From: Streptomyces olivaceoviridis
GTDB lineage: Bacteria; Actinomycetota; Actinomycetes; Streptomycetales; Streptomycetaceae
Assembly: GCF_014650115.1 (NCBI RefSeq)
Contig: NZ_BMUI01000011.1
Location: 214,654 to 278,653, forward strand
Reading direction: 5' to 3'
Length of the DNA: 64,000 bases
Positions within the stretch are counted from its first letter, which is position 1. Every line of letters starts with the position of its first letter. The notes below the pieces were generated by a model that was not told the origin of the DNA, searched no databases, and was given only the letters and a program-made list of their open reading frames with translations. This document shows, piece by piece, positions 9,370 to 18,824 of the stretch. The translations under genes and the position numbers were made by a program.

Positions 9370-9906
9370 TTATGTCGCCGCGGAGTGCCGGGCCGCCGTC
9401 CGCTTCCGTGCCCCGACCCGGGTCCGGGTGGCCACCAGCTGGCCGTCCTGCGGGTAGGCGTGCCAGGTGCGCCAGTACACCTGGCCCTCCAGGTGCTGGG
9501 CCAGCATCGCGGTGAAGGCGTGCGGGCTGCCCGGGAAGACTCCGGCGAGGCCGTGCGGGTGGTCGGAGACGAGGGCCAGCAGTTCCTGGGCGCGGCCCGC
9601 GAACGAGCCGGGCGTGAGCACCTCCACGCGGGCGGCGAACTCGTACTCCCAGTCGCCGACGCGCTTGGCGACGCCCAGCGGCAGCGGGGTGCTGGAGCCG
9701 GGGATGCAGGCGACCGTCTCCGAACAGCGGCCTCGCTCTTCCTCCAGGAGCACCTGGTGGGATGCGCCGAGCAGCCTCAACTGTAGTTTTGCGCCGGTGA
9801 GTTCGAGATCGAGGGTGGCCAGGGCGGGCAGCGGCTCGCGTCCCAGGGCCCAGGCGAGATCCGCAGCGCGCGTATCGGTGTAGGTGGTGTTCAGGGTCGT
9901 GAGCAT
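9370..9906 (-). CDS. DUF2617 family protein
   Basis: A 178-residue soluble protein that I recognise as DUF2617, of unknown function. It is normally found next to the spermidine-synthase-like gene in Streptomyces, as here. Visible features are the N-terminal DTRAADLAWALG, a central ETVACIPG with a single cysteine, and a C-terminal VYWRTWHAYPQDGQLVATRT segment. The ATG has GGAG about 8 bases upstream, which fits a real start. Confidence 0.85.
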   Translation of the reverse strand: MLTTLNTTYTDTRAADLAWALGREPLPALATLDLELTGAKLQLRLLGASHQVLLEEERGRCSETVACIPGSSTPLPLGVAKRVGDWEYEFAARVEVLTPGSFAGRAQELLALVSDHPHGLAGVFPGSPHAFTAMLAQHLEGQVYWRTWHAYPQDGQLVATRTRVGARKRTAARHSAAT

Positions 9907-10239
9907 GGATCGGCTCCGCTAACACGCAAGGAGGGGGAGATCGGCCATGTCAGCCCAGCCGGGCCCGGCCGGGGTGGGGAGCCTGGGGGACGTCCGAGGG
10001 GCTGCGTTGGCGATTTAGAGGGAATCATGAACAGTGGCGCCGCCACAGCGTTTTTACCCAACTTCGTGGGCTTTCCATCCCTCAGAGGGCTCCACAGCTC
10101 AACTGTTCAACCCCGGCGTACGCCGGGCGCGGGGAACGGGAGCGGCCGGGCGCCCGCCGGGAGGTCTCCCCCGAAGGCCGCCCGGCCGTGTGCGACCCGG
10201 ATGCGGATCCCCCCGTTCCGGAAGCTCGGCTGCCCCGTG
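9907..10239. other. Intergenic stretch without a gene
   Basis: This 333-base gap holds the promoter side of the DUF2617 gene and the 3' flank of the Cys-rich gene. A CGGCCGGGCG/CGCCCGGCCG hairpin lies at 10143-10188. I find no credible reading frame with a ribosome-binding site. Confidence 0.6.
10143..10188 (-). terminator. Hairpin downstream of the Gly/Cys-rich gene
   Basis: Inverted repeat with 10-base arms (10143-10152 and 10179-10188), 52 bases after the stop of the Gly/Cys-rich gene. It has no T-run, as is usual for Streptomyces terminators. Confidence 0.5.
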
Positions 10240-10602
10240 TCAGCCGCCTCCGCCGCATCCGCCCCCGCCGCCGCACGACGAACCCCCGCCGCAGGACGAG
10301 CCGCCCCCGCAGGACGAGCTCCCGCCGCAGGAAGAATGGCCACCGCAGGAGTGACCCCCGTGCCCGCCGTGGTGCCCCCCGTGCCCGCCCGACGAGCCGG
10401 AGTCGCCGCCGCCGGCCCACCAGCTGTTGTCGCCCCCGCTGCCCGCGTAGGCCGCCGACGACGACGCCGAACCGCGGCACGCGCGGTTCCGCCGGCCGCC
10501 CTTGCCGAGCGGCACTCCGACGCGCCGGTTGCGGCGGTTACGGCCCGCCGCCGCCGCGATGACCAGAACCACGGCCACCGCCAGGATGATGCCGACGGTC
10601 AT
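10240..10602 (-). CDS. Small membrane-anchored Gly/Ser/Cys/His-rich protein
   Basis: A 120-residue protein of unknown function. It starts with one hydrophobic helix (residues 4-19) followed by basic RNRRNRR, so the rest probably faces the cytoplasm or wall depending on topology. From about residue 65 it is a low-complexity tail: GGHGGHHGGHGGH and then CGG-type repeats (SSCGG and GSSCGG) ending in GGGG, with about eight cysteines and several histidines. The composition suggests metal binding or disulfide cross-linking, but no known motif is present. The start is ATG with a clean upstream region. Divergent from the aminotransferase gene. Confidence 0.7.
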   Translation of the reverse strand: MTVGIILAVAVVLVIAAAAGRNRRNRRVGVPLGKGGRRNRACRGSASSSAAYAGSGGDNSWWAGGGDSGSSGGHGGHHGGHGGHSCGGHSSCGGSSSCGGGSSCGGGSSCGGGGGCGGGG

Positions 10603-10743
10603 GGCGCCACCGTCCTTCCGTTCCCCCGAAGCGGCCCCCCGTGGGCGCCTCGCCGTTGCCGCGTCCTACCGCGGTGACCGGGGGATGCCCGGCCGCGCCG
10701 GAGCGCAAAGCAGAGTTGAGGAACTCCAGAGCTTGAGCGCAGG

Positions 10744-11928
<1,185 letters not shown>

Positions 11929-11941
11929 GCGCGCGGACTTG

Positions 11942-11971
11942 CGGTCCGGGGGCGCGAAGGCCCCCGGACCG
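11942..11971. terminator. Bidirectional hairpin terminator
   Basis: Perfect 12-base arms (11942-11953 and 11960-11971) around a 6-base loop, placed between two convergent genes. It can serve both the aminotransferase and the YbjN-like gene. Confidence 0.8.
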
Positions 11972-11983
11972 GCCGGGTCCGGG

Positions 11984-12514
11984 TTACTCCCCGTCGTCCT
12001 CGGGCTGCTCGGAGTCGTTGACCTCCTGCTCCAGGCCGAGCTGCTCGACCAGCCACTTGTCGAACTCGATCGCGGCCCGCACCCAGCTGACCGTGGAGGA
12101 GACGAAGTGGTTGATGTCGACGCCCGTGCCGATCAGCATCTGGGCCTCGCCGATCAGACGGACCGTGCCGTCGTCGTGGGTGTGGGTGTACACCTTGGGC
12201 CACAGGGTGCGGCGGTTCCAGTCGTCGATGGACTCCAGCAGCTGCGGCTTCTCGTCGATCTTGTGGGGGCGGTCGTAGAAGGTCCGCACCGAGAAGATCG
12301 CCTGTTCGGCCTCTCCCCGGAACATGAAGTAAGTGCGGAACTGCTCCCACGGCGCGGCGAGGTCACCCTCCTCGTCGACGACGTACTTCAGCTCCATCTG
12401 GTCGAGAAGCTGCTTCACCAGGTCCTGATCCGGGAGGACGGGGCCCGCCGGTCCTTGGGGCTGCGGTTCGGGCTGGCCCCCGAAGTTCGGAATCGAGGAC
12501 GGGTCGATGCTCAC
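11984..12514 (-). CDS. YbjN domain protein
   Basis: A 176-residue acidic soluble protein of the YbjN / type III-secretion-chaperone-like fold family. Visible parts are LLDQMELKYVVDEEGDLAAPW and FMFRGEAEQAIFSVRTFYDR in the first half, the WNRRTLWPKVYT strand-loop, and the C-terminal INHFVSSTVSWVRAAIEF helix. The start is GTG with an AAGGGA site upstream; there is no earlier ATG in frame. It sits just downstream of clpB and on the same strand but is separated from it by a strong terminator. Function unknown. Confidence 0.85.
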   Translation of the reverse strand: MSIDPSSIPNFGGQPEPQPQGPAGPVLPDQDLVKQLLDQMELKYVVDEEGDLAAPWEQFRTYFMFRGEAEQAIFSVRTFYDRPHKIDEKPQLLESIDDWNRRTLWPKVYTHTHDDGTVRLIGEAQMLIGTGVDINHFVSSTVSWVRAAIEFDKWLVEQLGLEQEVNDSEQPEDDGE

Positions 12515-12643
12515 CGTGATTTTCCCTTCATGCGGATGCCGCCATCCTCCCCCAGGAGGGGCGGGGGATGGCAACCCCGTGCCGCCTGTCAGCCGAGGGC
12601 GGAAAGGGAGCCGGCGGGGCCGGGGCCGGGTGATGATGCGGTC

Positions 12644-12745
12644 ATGCGCATACCCGGAGCGGTGCGAGGGGCCCTGTGGTGGGGCTGCCTGGCCTTCTCG
12701 GTGTGGTTCTTCTGGTCCCTGTACGACGCCATGAGCGGCGTCTGA
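12644..12745 (+). CDS. Possible small single-helix membrane protein
   Basis: A 33-codon ATG frame encoding basic MRIPGAVRGALWW followed by a hydrophobic helix rich in Trp and Phe, and a short polar end. It would insert as a single-span membrane peptide. There is no strong ribosome-binding site, and it lies between the YbjN gene and a strong terminator, which is consistent with a short transcript ending there. I do not recognise it; it may be chance. Confidence 0.35.
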   Translation: MRIPGAVRGALWWGCLAFSVWFFWSLYDAMSGV

Positions 12746-12762
12746 GCGGCCCGCACGGCACG

Positions 12763-12803
12763 ACGGCCCCTTGCCCCGGCACAGGGCCGGGACAAGGGGC
12801 CGT
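12763..12803. terminator. Terminator for clpB (and the small + ORF)
   Basis: 18-base arms (12763-12780 and 12786-12803) with one mismatch and a 5-base loop, 18 bases past the clpB stop. Confidence 0.85.
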
Positions 12804-12820
12804 GGTGTGCCCACGTGCGG

Positions 12821-15418
12821 CTACAGGGTCTTCTCCGTCGCGGGGCCGACCAGCAGGCCCTCGCCGAAGCGGTCCACGCGGACCGTGTCGCCGTCCTTGA
12901 CCTCGCCGGACAGGATCTCCTTGGCGAGCCGGTCGCCGATGGCGCTCTGCACCAGCCGGCGCAGCGGCCGGGCGCCGTAGGCCGGGTCCAGGCCCTCCTC
13001 CGCCAGCCAGGCCAGCGCCTGCGGGGTGACGTCCAGGCTGAGCTGCCGCTCGGCCAGCCGCTGGGCCAGCCGGTCGATCTGGAGCGCCGCGATCCGCTCC
13101 AGCTCGGGCTTGGTGAGCGCCGAGAAGACCACGAGGTCGTCCAGCCGGTTGAGGAACTCCGGCTTGAAGGAGGCCCGGACGGTCTCCAGCACCTGCTCCT
13201 TCTTCTGCTCCTCGGTGGTCAGCGGGTCCATCAGGAAGTGGCTGCCCAGGTTGGAGGTGAGGACCAGGATGGTGTTGCGGAAGTCGACCGTACGGCCCTG
13301 ACCGTCCGTCAGCCGGCCGTCGTCCAGCACCTGGAGCAGGATGTCGAAGACCTCCGGGTGGGCCTTCTCCACCTCGTCCAGCAGGATCACGCTGTACGGG
13401 CGCCGGCGCACGGCCTCGGTGAGCTGGCCGCCCTCCTCGTAGCCGACGTACCCGGGGGGCGCGCCGACCAGCCGGGCCACGCTGTGCTTCTCGCCGTACT
13501 CCGACATGTCGATGCGGATCATGGCCCGCTCGTCGTCGAAGAGGAAGTCCGCGAGCGCCTTGGCCAGTTCGGTCTTGCCGACACCGGTCGGGCCGAGGAA
13601 GAGGAAGGACCCGGTGGGCCGGTCGGGGTCGGCGATACCGGCCCGCGAGCGGCGTACGGCGTCCGACACGGCCCGTACGGCCTCGCCCTGGCCGATGAGC
13701 CGCTTGCCGATCTCCTCCTCCATGCGCAGCAGCTTCTGCGTCTCGCCCTCCAGCAGGCGCCCGGCGGGGATGCCGGTCCAGGCGGCGACGACGTCGGCGA
13801 TGTCGTCGGAGCCGACCTCCTCCTTGACCATGGTGTCCTTGGCGACCTCCTCCTCGGCGGCGGAGGCGGCCTCCAGCTCCTTCTCCAACTGCGGGATCTC
13901 GCCGTACAGCAGCTTGGCCGCGGTGTCGAAGTCGCCGTCGCGCTGGGCCCGTTCGGCCTGTCCGCGCAGGTCGTCCAGGCGCTCCTTGAGCTCACCGACC
14001 CGGTTGAGGGACTGCTTCTCCTTCTCCCAGCGGGCGGTCAGGCCGCGCAGCTCCTCCTCCTTGTCGGCGAGGTCGCGGCGCAGCTTCTCCAGGCGGGCGA
14101 CGGAGGCCGGGTCGGTCTCCTTGCTGAGGGCCAGCTCCTCCATCCGCAGCCGGTCGACGGAGCGCTGGAGCTCGTCGATCTCCACGGGCGAGGAGTCGAT
14201 CTCCATGCGCAGCCGGGAGGCCGCCTCGTCGACGAGGTCGATGGCCTTGTCCGGCAGGAAGCGGGAGGTGATGTACCGGTCGGACAGGGTCGCGGCGGCC
14301 ACCAGCGCGGAGTCGTTGATCTGCACCTTGTGGTGGGCCTCGTAGCGCCCCTTGAGCCCGCGCAGGATCGCGATGGTGTCCTCGACGCTCGGCTCGCCGA
14401 CGAAGACCTGCTGGAAGCGGCGCTCCAGCGCCGGGTCCTTCTCGATCCGCTCCCGGTACTCGTCCAGCGTGGTCGCGCCGATCATGCGCAGTTCACCGCG
14501 GGCGAGCATCGGCTTCAGCATGTTGCCCGCGTCCATGGCGGAGTCCCCGCCGGCACCGGCGCCCACGACGGTGTGCAGCTCGTCGATGAAGGTGATGATC
14601 TGCCCGTCGGACTCCTTGATCTCCGACAGGACGGCCTTGAGGCGCTCCTCGAACTCACCGCGGTACTTGGCGCCGGCCACCATCGCGCCGAGGTCGAGCG
14701 CGACCAGCCGCTTGTCCTTCAGCGACTCGGGCACGTCGCCCTTGACGATCCGCTGGGCGAGCCCCTCGACCACGGCGGTCTTGCCGACGCCCGGCTCACC
14801 GATGAGGACGGGGTTGTTCTTCGTACGACGGCTCAGCACCTGCACGACCCGCCGGATCTCCTGGTCCCGCCCGATGACCGGGTCGAGCCGGCCCTCGCGG
14901 GCGGCGGCGGTGAAGTCGGTGCCGAACTTCTCCAGGGCCTTGTACTGGCCCTCCGGGTCGGCGGTGGTCACGCGGCGTCCTCCCCTGGCCTTCTGGAAGG
15001 CCTCCTGAAGTTTCTTCGCATCGGCGCCCTGCTCCTTGAGCGCGTCCCCGGTGGGACCGCCCTTCGCGGCGATGCCGATGAGCATGTGCTCGGTGGACAG
15101 GTACTCGTCGCCGAGCGCCTTGGCGCGCTCGGTGGCGTCCGCGATCACGGCGAGCAGCTCGCGGTTCGGCTGCGGAGGCGCGACGGTGGACCCGGTCACG
15201 CTGGGCAGACCGGCCAGGATGCGCTCCGCGCCGGAGCGTACGGCGACCTGGTCGGCCTCGACGGCCGCGAGCAGGTCGGTGATGTTCTCGTTGTCCTGCC
15301 CCTGGAGCAGAGCCAGCAGCAGGTGAGCGGGGGTGAGATCCGGGTGCCCCTCGGTGAGGGCACGATTGCTCGCCGCGTTGATCGCGTCCCGGCTCCTGTT
15401 GGTCAGCTCGGCGTCCAC
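12821..15418 (-). CDS. clpB: ATP-dependent disaggregase ClpB
   Basis: Hsp100 chaperone that threads aggregated proteins through a hexameric ring, working with DnaK, DnaJ and GrpE. It has 865 residues, the full family length. In order: an N-terminal repeat domain (ALTEGHPDLTPAHLL), AAA-1 with Walker A GEPGVGKTAV near residue 200, the coiled-coil middle domain (about 400-530, rich in Leu/Glu/Arg), and AAA-2 with Walker A GPTGVGKTEL near 605. A GTG start follows a GGAGGAG site. A HAIR operator lies 52 bases upstream, so HspR repression is expected. The position ten kilobases from hspR is typical. Confidence 0.97.
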   Translation of the reverse strand: MDAELTNRSRDAINAASNRALTEGHPDLTPAHLLLALLQGQDNENITDLLAAVEADQVAVRSGAERILAGLPSVTGSTVAPPQPNRELLAVIADATERAKALGDEYLSTEHMLIGIAAKGGPTGDALKEQGADAKKLQEAFQKARGGRRVTTADPEGQYKALEKFGTDFTAAAREGRLDPVIGRDQEIRRVVQVLSRRTKNNPVLIGEPGVGKTAVVEGLAQRIVKGDVPESLKDKRLVALDLGAMVAGAKYRGEFEERLKAVLSEIKESDGQIITFIDELHTVVGAGAGGDSAMDAGNMLKPMLARGELRMIGATTLDEYRERIEKDPALERRFQQVFVGEPSVEDTIAILRGLKGRYEAHHKVQINDSALVAAATLSDRYITSRFLPDKAIDLVDEAASRLRMEIDSSPVEIDELQRSVDRLRMEELALSKETDPASVARLEKLRRDLADKEEELRGLTARWEKEKQSLNRVGELKERLDDLRGQAERAQRDGDFDTAAKLLYGEIPQLEKELEAASAAEEEVAKDTMVKEEVGSDDIADVVAAWTGIPAGRLLEGETQKLLRMEEEIGKRLIGQGEAVRAVSDAVRRSRAGIADPDRPTGSFLFLGPTGVGKTELAKALADFLFDDERAMIRIDMSEYGEKHSVARLVGAPPGYVGYEEGGQLTEAVRRRPYSVILLDEVEKAHPEVFDILLQVLDDGRLTDGQGRTVDFRNTILVLTSNLGSHFLMDPLTTEEQKKEQVLETVRASFKPEFLNRLDDLVVFSALTKPELERIAALQIDRLAQRLAERQLSLDVTPQALAWLAEEGLDPAYGARPLRRLVQSAIGDRLAKEILSGEVKDGDTVRVDRFGEGLLVGPATEKTL

Positions 15419-15469
15419 GTGTGCGTTCTCCTCCTACCCGACGGTCCTGCCTCAAGCAACGTACACAAA

Positions 15470-15490
15470 CTTGAGTCTATTCCACTCAAG
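15470..15490 (-). promoter_or_regulatory. HAIR operator (HspR site) of clpB
   Basis: CTTGAGT, seven bases, ACTCAAG: a perfect match to the HspR-associated inverted repeat of actinobacteria. It overlaps the expected clpB promoter, 52 bases before the GTG start. A half site (CTCAAG) occurs at 15451-15456. Confidence 0.93.
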
Positions 15491-15535
15491 GCAGGCCGCG
15501 CACGGGTCCCGGCGGTGTCGGTTAGGTTGCACGGC

Positions 15536-15949
15536 ATGGCCTCGTACTCCCAGGATCCGGCTGCCCCGGACGAGCCGTACCTCGCCTTCTGGCGCGAACG
15601 GCATCTGTGCACCCTGACGACCCTCCGCCCCGACGGCAGCCCGCACGTGGTGCCGGTGGGGGTGACCTACGACGCCCCGGCACGGCTGGCCCGGGTGATC
15701 ACCAACAGGACCAGCACGAAGGTGGCCCATGTGCGCGCGGCCGGGGCCGAGGGGGCCCGGGTGGCGGTGTGCCAGGTGGACGGCCGGCGCTGGGCGACGC
15801 TGGAGGGGCGGGCGCGGGTGCGCGCCGAGCCGGAGCGGGTCGCGGAGGCGGAGCGGCGGTACGCGGAGCGGTACGAGCGGACGCCCTCGCCGAACCCGTC
15901 CCGGGTGGTGATCGAGATCGAGGTGGAGCGGGCGCTGGGGCGCGGCTGA
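15536..15949 (+). CDS. Pyridoxamine 5'-phosphate oxidase-like / F420-type split-barrel protein
   Basis: A 137-residue split beta-barrel oxidoreductase of the group that binds FMN or F420. Key signs are LCTLTTLRPDGSPHVVPVGV (residues 22-41), VITNRTSTKVAHVRA (about 55-69, the phosphate-contact region), and RWATLEGRARV near 88. The annotated TIGR03618-like subgroup fits the length. The ATG has no Shine-Dalgarno match and may be leaderless or translated from a short leader. It is divergent from clpB, sharing the HAIR-containing region. Confidence 0.82.
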   Translation: MASYSQDPAAPDEPYLAFWRERHLCTLTTLRPDGSPHVVPVGVTYDAPARLARVITNRTSTKVAHVRAAGAEGARVAVCQVDGRRWATLEGRARVRAEPERVAEAERRYAERYERTPSPNPSRVVIEIEVERALGRG

Positions 15950-16019
15950 GCACGGTCGGCGCCCGGCGGTTTCCGGCCACCGTGGAGTAGGCCCATACCC
16001 CGAAATGTCGCCACAAACT

Positions 16020-16060
16020 GCAGCGGCGTCACCGTGTTCAGGTCACGGTGACGCCGCTGC
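16020..16060. terminator. Bidirectional terminator
   Basis: Perfect 17-base arms (16020-16036, 16044-16060) with a 7-base loop, between the split-barrel gene and the convergent Rieske-like gene. Confidence 0.85.
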
Positions 16061-16103
16061 GGGGGGAAGCACCTGAGCGATCTGTTACGACGGGGGAATC
16101 GCG

Positions 16104-16439
16104 TCAGGCACTGCGGGGGGTGGCCGAGATGGTTCGTACGTCGGACGGCGCCGGCTCGGACAGCCGGTGGTCCCGCTGGTCCAGGTTCACAAAGATCATT
16201 CCGTACCGGATGGCACAGCGCACCGGCTGCGGCGCGCCACGCGGCTTGCGCAGGCACCGGTACGCCCGCACATCCCCGTCCTCGTCCCGCGTGACGACGA
16301 CCGGCTCACCGAACACGGTGACCATCAGTGAGTCACCACTGTGCGGGATGGCCGTGACCAGGTCGATGAAGTGCCAGCCGGAGCGGTAGGCGGTGGCCAT
16401 CTCGCGACGGAAGGACCGGTCGTCGGGTGGAGTAGTCAT
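16104..16439 (-). CDS. Degenerate Rieske-like protein (metal ligands replaced)
   Basis: A 111-residue protein with the core strands of a Rieske ferredoxin domain: LMVTVFGEPVVVTRDEDG (about 38-55), the first ligand loop around residue 62, the second around 75, and YGMIFVNLD at the end. A working Rieske centre needs C-x-H and C-x-x-H. Here the loops read C62-L-R64 and C75-A-I-R78, so both histidines are arginine and a 2Fe-2S cluster is unlikely. The gene starts 3 bases after the stop of the small DTTWG peptide gene, so the two form an operon. Its role may be structural or in binding the peptide (inference). Confidence 0.65.
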   Translation of the reverse strand: MTTPPDDRSFRREMATAYRSGWHFIDLVTAIPHSGDSLMVTVFGEPVVVTRDEDGDVRAYRCLRKPRGAPQPVRCAIRYGMIFVNLDQRDHRLSEPAPSDVRTISATPRSA

Positions 16440-16442
16440 CAG

Positions 16443-16646
16443 TCAGCCCCAGGTGGTGTCGTCCACACCATCGGAATGAGCCGTCCCGGTGCTGCCGTCA
16501 CTCATGGCGACTGTCCGGGGAGCCACTCCCCAGGTCGTATCGCCCGCGGCGTCACGCTTCGCACCGGAGAGGCCACTCAGCGCGCCAATGGCCACAACGG
16601 TGGAGAAGGCGACGGCAAGCATCGACCGAAGCAATTTGTTGCGCAT
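16443..16646 (-). CDS. Small secreted peptide with two DTTWG motifs
   Basis: A 67-residue peptide. A basic MRNKLLR start is followed by a hydrophobic stretch (about 8-28) and small residues ending near GLSGA, giving a likely signal peptide. The mature part contains DTTWG twice, once near residue 37 and once as the final five residues. The two copies use different synonymous codons in three of five positions, so the motif looks maintained at the protein level. A longer in-frame start exists at 16694, but MRNK is the normal beginning of a signal peptide. It lies divergent to a LuxR-type regulator and just ahead of the degenerate Rieske-like gene. I do not know the family. Confidence 0.65.
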   Translation of the reverse strand: MRNKLLRSMLAVAFSTVVAIGALSGLSGAKRDAAGDTTWGVAPRTVAMSDGSTGTAHSDGVDDTTWG

Positions 16647-16816
16647 ATTCGGCTTCGTCCTCACTTGAAGGTCCCCTCTTCCCCCGTCGAACAAGACGAT
16701 GTCTCATTTGGGCACGTCATGGCCACACGATCGGTGCATCATGTTCCTGCATGTTCAGGACCCTGGGGGGTGGAGATTTGCCAACAAATCGGACCAAAGC
16801 GTCACATCCCCATGCC

Positions 16817-17761
16817 ATGACCGAACTCTGCGAGGAGGGTAGCGGCCTTTACGCCAAGGCGCTGCGCGTGGGGCGGATAGCCCGCGCGGACGCGGAAGCC
16901 GCCCCCTGCCTCATGGAGTTCGCCCTCCTGCAACCGGATCCGGACGACGCGAACTGGCTGCGCCCCACCCCGCCGTCCGTCGCCCTGGCCCAGCGGCTCA
17001 ATCCGATAGAGCGCGAGATCTCCGACCGCAGGCGGCTGTCGATCGAACTGGCCGAGGTCTTCGAACCGTTCATGGCGCTCAGCGCCCAGGACACCACCTC
17101 CACCCACGCCATCTCGGTGCTGGAGGGCCTGGACCGCATCAACGCCGCCCTCGACATAGCGACGGCCGAGTGCCGCTCCGAGGTGCTGACCGTGCAGCCG
17201 ACCAGCCGCCGACTGGAACACACCCTCCTCCAGGGCCTGGAACGCGACCGCCCCCTCCTCGAACGCGGCGTGCGCATCCGGACCCTGTACCAGCACACCG
17301 CCCGCTACAGCCCCGAGACCCTCGGGTACGTGGCCCAGTTCTCCGTCGGGAAGGTGGAGTACCGCACCATCGACGAACTGGTGGAGCGGCTCATCATCTG
17401 CGACGAGACCGTCGCCTTCATCCCCGTGCGCGACGACCGCCAGGTCGCCCTGGAACTCCGCCACCCCGGCCTGGTGCGCTACCTGATCAAGGTGTTCGAG
17501 TTCATGTGGGCCCGCGCCGTGCCGCTGAGCACCGGCGCCCCCTACGAGACGGCCCCGGACGGCATCACGGACATCCAGCACTCCATCGCCAAGCTCCTGG
17601 TCGAGGGCCACGTCGACGAGGCCATCGCCCGCCGTCTCGGCATGAACGTGCGCACCTGCCGGGCCCACATCGCCAAGCTGGCCCAGGCCCTCGGCAGCGG
17701 CAGCCGCGCGCAACTGGGCTACCTCATCGCCCAGTCCGGCATCCTCGACCGGGAGCACTGA
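16817..17761 (+). CDS. LuxR-type regulator with large N-terminal domain
   Basis: About 314 residues. The last 65 form a LuxR/FixJ helix-turn-helix: IAKLLVEGHVDEAIARRL followed by the recognition part NVRTCRAHIAKL. The N-terminal part resembles the TrmB/phospholipase-D-like sensor of Streptomyces orphan regulators (SEVLTVQPTSRRLEHTL, YRTIDELVERLIICDETVAFIP). It is a paralogue of the gene at 17781-18824. The start could also be the in-frame ATG at 16751; the shorter one aligns with the paralogue. The 170-base divergent gap to the DTTWG peptide gene would carry its operator. Confidence 0.82.
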   Translation: MTELCEEGSGLYAKALRVGRIARADAEAAPCLMEFALLQPDPDDANWLRPTPPSVALAQRLNPIEREISDRRRLSIELAEVFEPFMALSAQDTTSTHAISVLEGLDRINAALDIATAECRSEVLTVQPTSRRLEHTLLQGLERDRPLLERGVRIRTLYQHTARYSPETLGYVAQFSVGKVEYRTIDELVERLIICDETVAFIPVRDDRQVALELRHPGLVRYLIKVFEFMWARAVPLSTGAPYETAPDGITDIQHSIAKLLVEGHVDEAIARRLGMNVRTCRAHIAKLAQALGSGSRAQLGYLIAQSGILDREH

Positions 17762-17780
17762 GGCGCGGTCCCGCCACGGC

Positions 17781-18824
17781 TCAGCGCACGGCCGGGGGTT
17801 CCTGCTCCGGACCGGCGAGGGCGGTGGTCGGCAGGGGCGGGCGGTGCCCGTCCAGGCCGACCTGGGCGATGCGGACGCCGAGTTGGGTACGGCTGGCCGC
17901 GCCCAGGGTCTCCGACAGACGGGCGATGTGGGCCCGGCAGGTGCGCACGCTGATGCCCAGGCGTTCGGCGATGACCGCGTCCTGGTGGCCCTCGGCGAGC
18001 AGCGCGGCGATGGACTGCTCGCGGTGCGAGATGCCCTCGATGCCGGTGTCGGGGAGCGGGGCCGTGAGCGGGATCGCCAGGCGCCACAGCCGTTCGAAGA
18101 TCGTCACCAGATAGGCGATGAGGGCCGGGTGGCGCAGCTCCAGGGCCATCGTGCGGTCGGTGTTGGCGGGGATGAACGCCACCGTGCGGTCGAAGAGGAT
18201 GAGCCGGTCGATGACCTCGTCCAGGGTGCGCGCCTCCACCGCGTCGCCCATCAGCTCAAGGTAGTTCAGCAGGCCCTGGCCGTGCCGGGCCACATGCGTG
18301 TACAGGTCCCGCATCCGCACGCCCCGGCCGCGCAGCGCCAGCGCCCGGTGCAGGCCCTCGGAGAGCTCCGCCTCCCGCCGGATGCCGCCGGGCTGCACGG
18401 TGAGCACCTCGGTGGTGCACGCCTCGGTCGCCTCGTCCATCGCGGCCTGGATGCGGGAGAGCCCGTCCAGGACCCGGATGGCGCTGCCCTCGGCCGGCGC
18501 CGCCAGCGCGTTCAGCTGCCTTCCCAGGCCCGCGTACCACTCGAACGCGGCCACCGCCGAGCCCATCCGCCGCTGGCTCGCGCTGACCTCGTCGTAGACC
18601 CCGCGCAGCAGCCGGGTCATGACCTCCTGCGGGGAGGTCGGCACCAGCCAGTCCATGTCGTCCGGGTCGGGGTGCAGCAGGGCGAGCTCCAGCAGGCAGG
18701 GCACCGGTTCGGCGTCCGTGCGCGGCACCCGTCCCCGGCGCACGGCACGGGAGTACACCCGGTCCCCGGCTGCGCACAGCCGGTCGGCACCGTGAGGATG
18801 CTCCTCCGCCCCGTGCCCGGCCAT
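17781..18824 (-). CDS. LuxR-type regulator, paralogue of the neighbouring gene
   Basis: About 347 residues with the same architecture as the convergent gene ending at 17761: a start segment LCAAGDRVYSRAVRRGRVPRTDAE, a sensor-like middle with TEVLTVQPGG, LDEVIDRLILFDRTVAFIPA and MALELRHPALIAYLV, and a C-terminal LuxR helix-turn-helix (AALLAEGHQDAVIAERL, ISVRTCRAHIARLSE). The ATG at 18824 follows a GGTGGAA-like site; a longer in-frame start at 18866 is less likely. Target unknown; the DTTWG peptide operon is the nearest candidate. Confidence 0.82.
   Translation of the reverse strand: MAGHGAEEHPHGADRLCAAGDRVYSRAVRRGRVPRTDAEPVPCLLELALLHPDPDDMDWLVPTSPQEVMTRLLRGVYDEVSASQRRMGSAVAAFEWYAGLGRQLNALAAPAEGSAIRVLDGLSRIQAAMDEATEACTTEVLTVQPGGIRREAELSEGLHRALALRGRGVRMRDLYTHVARHGQGLLNYLELMGDAVEARTLDEVIDRLILFDRTVAFIPANTDRTMALELRHPALIAYLVTIFERLWRLAIPLTAPLPDTGIEGISHREQSIAALLAEGHQDAVIAERLGISVRTCRAHIARLSETLGAASRTQLGVRIAQVGLDGHRPPLPTTALAGPEQEPPAVR

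Noticed and set aside
12815..15949. 1044-codon plus-strand frame
   Set aside because: It lies opposite clpB, its translation is low-complexity with no family features, and it arises from GC-rich codon bias.
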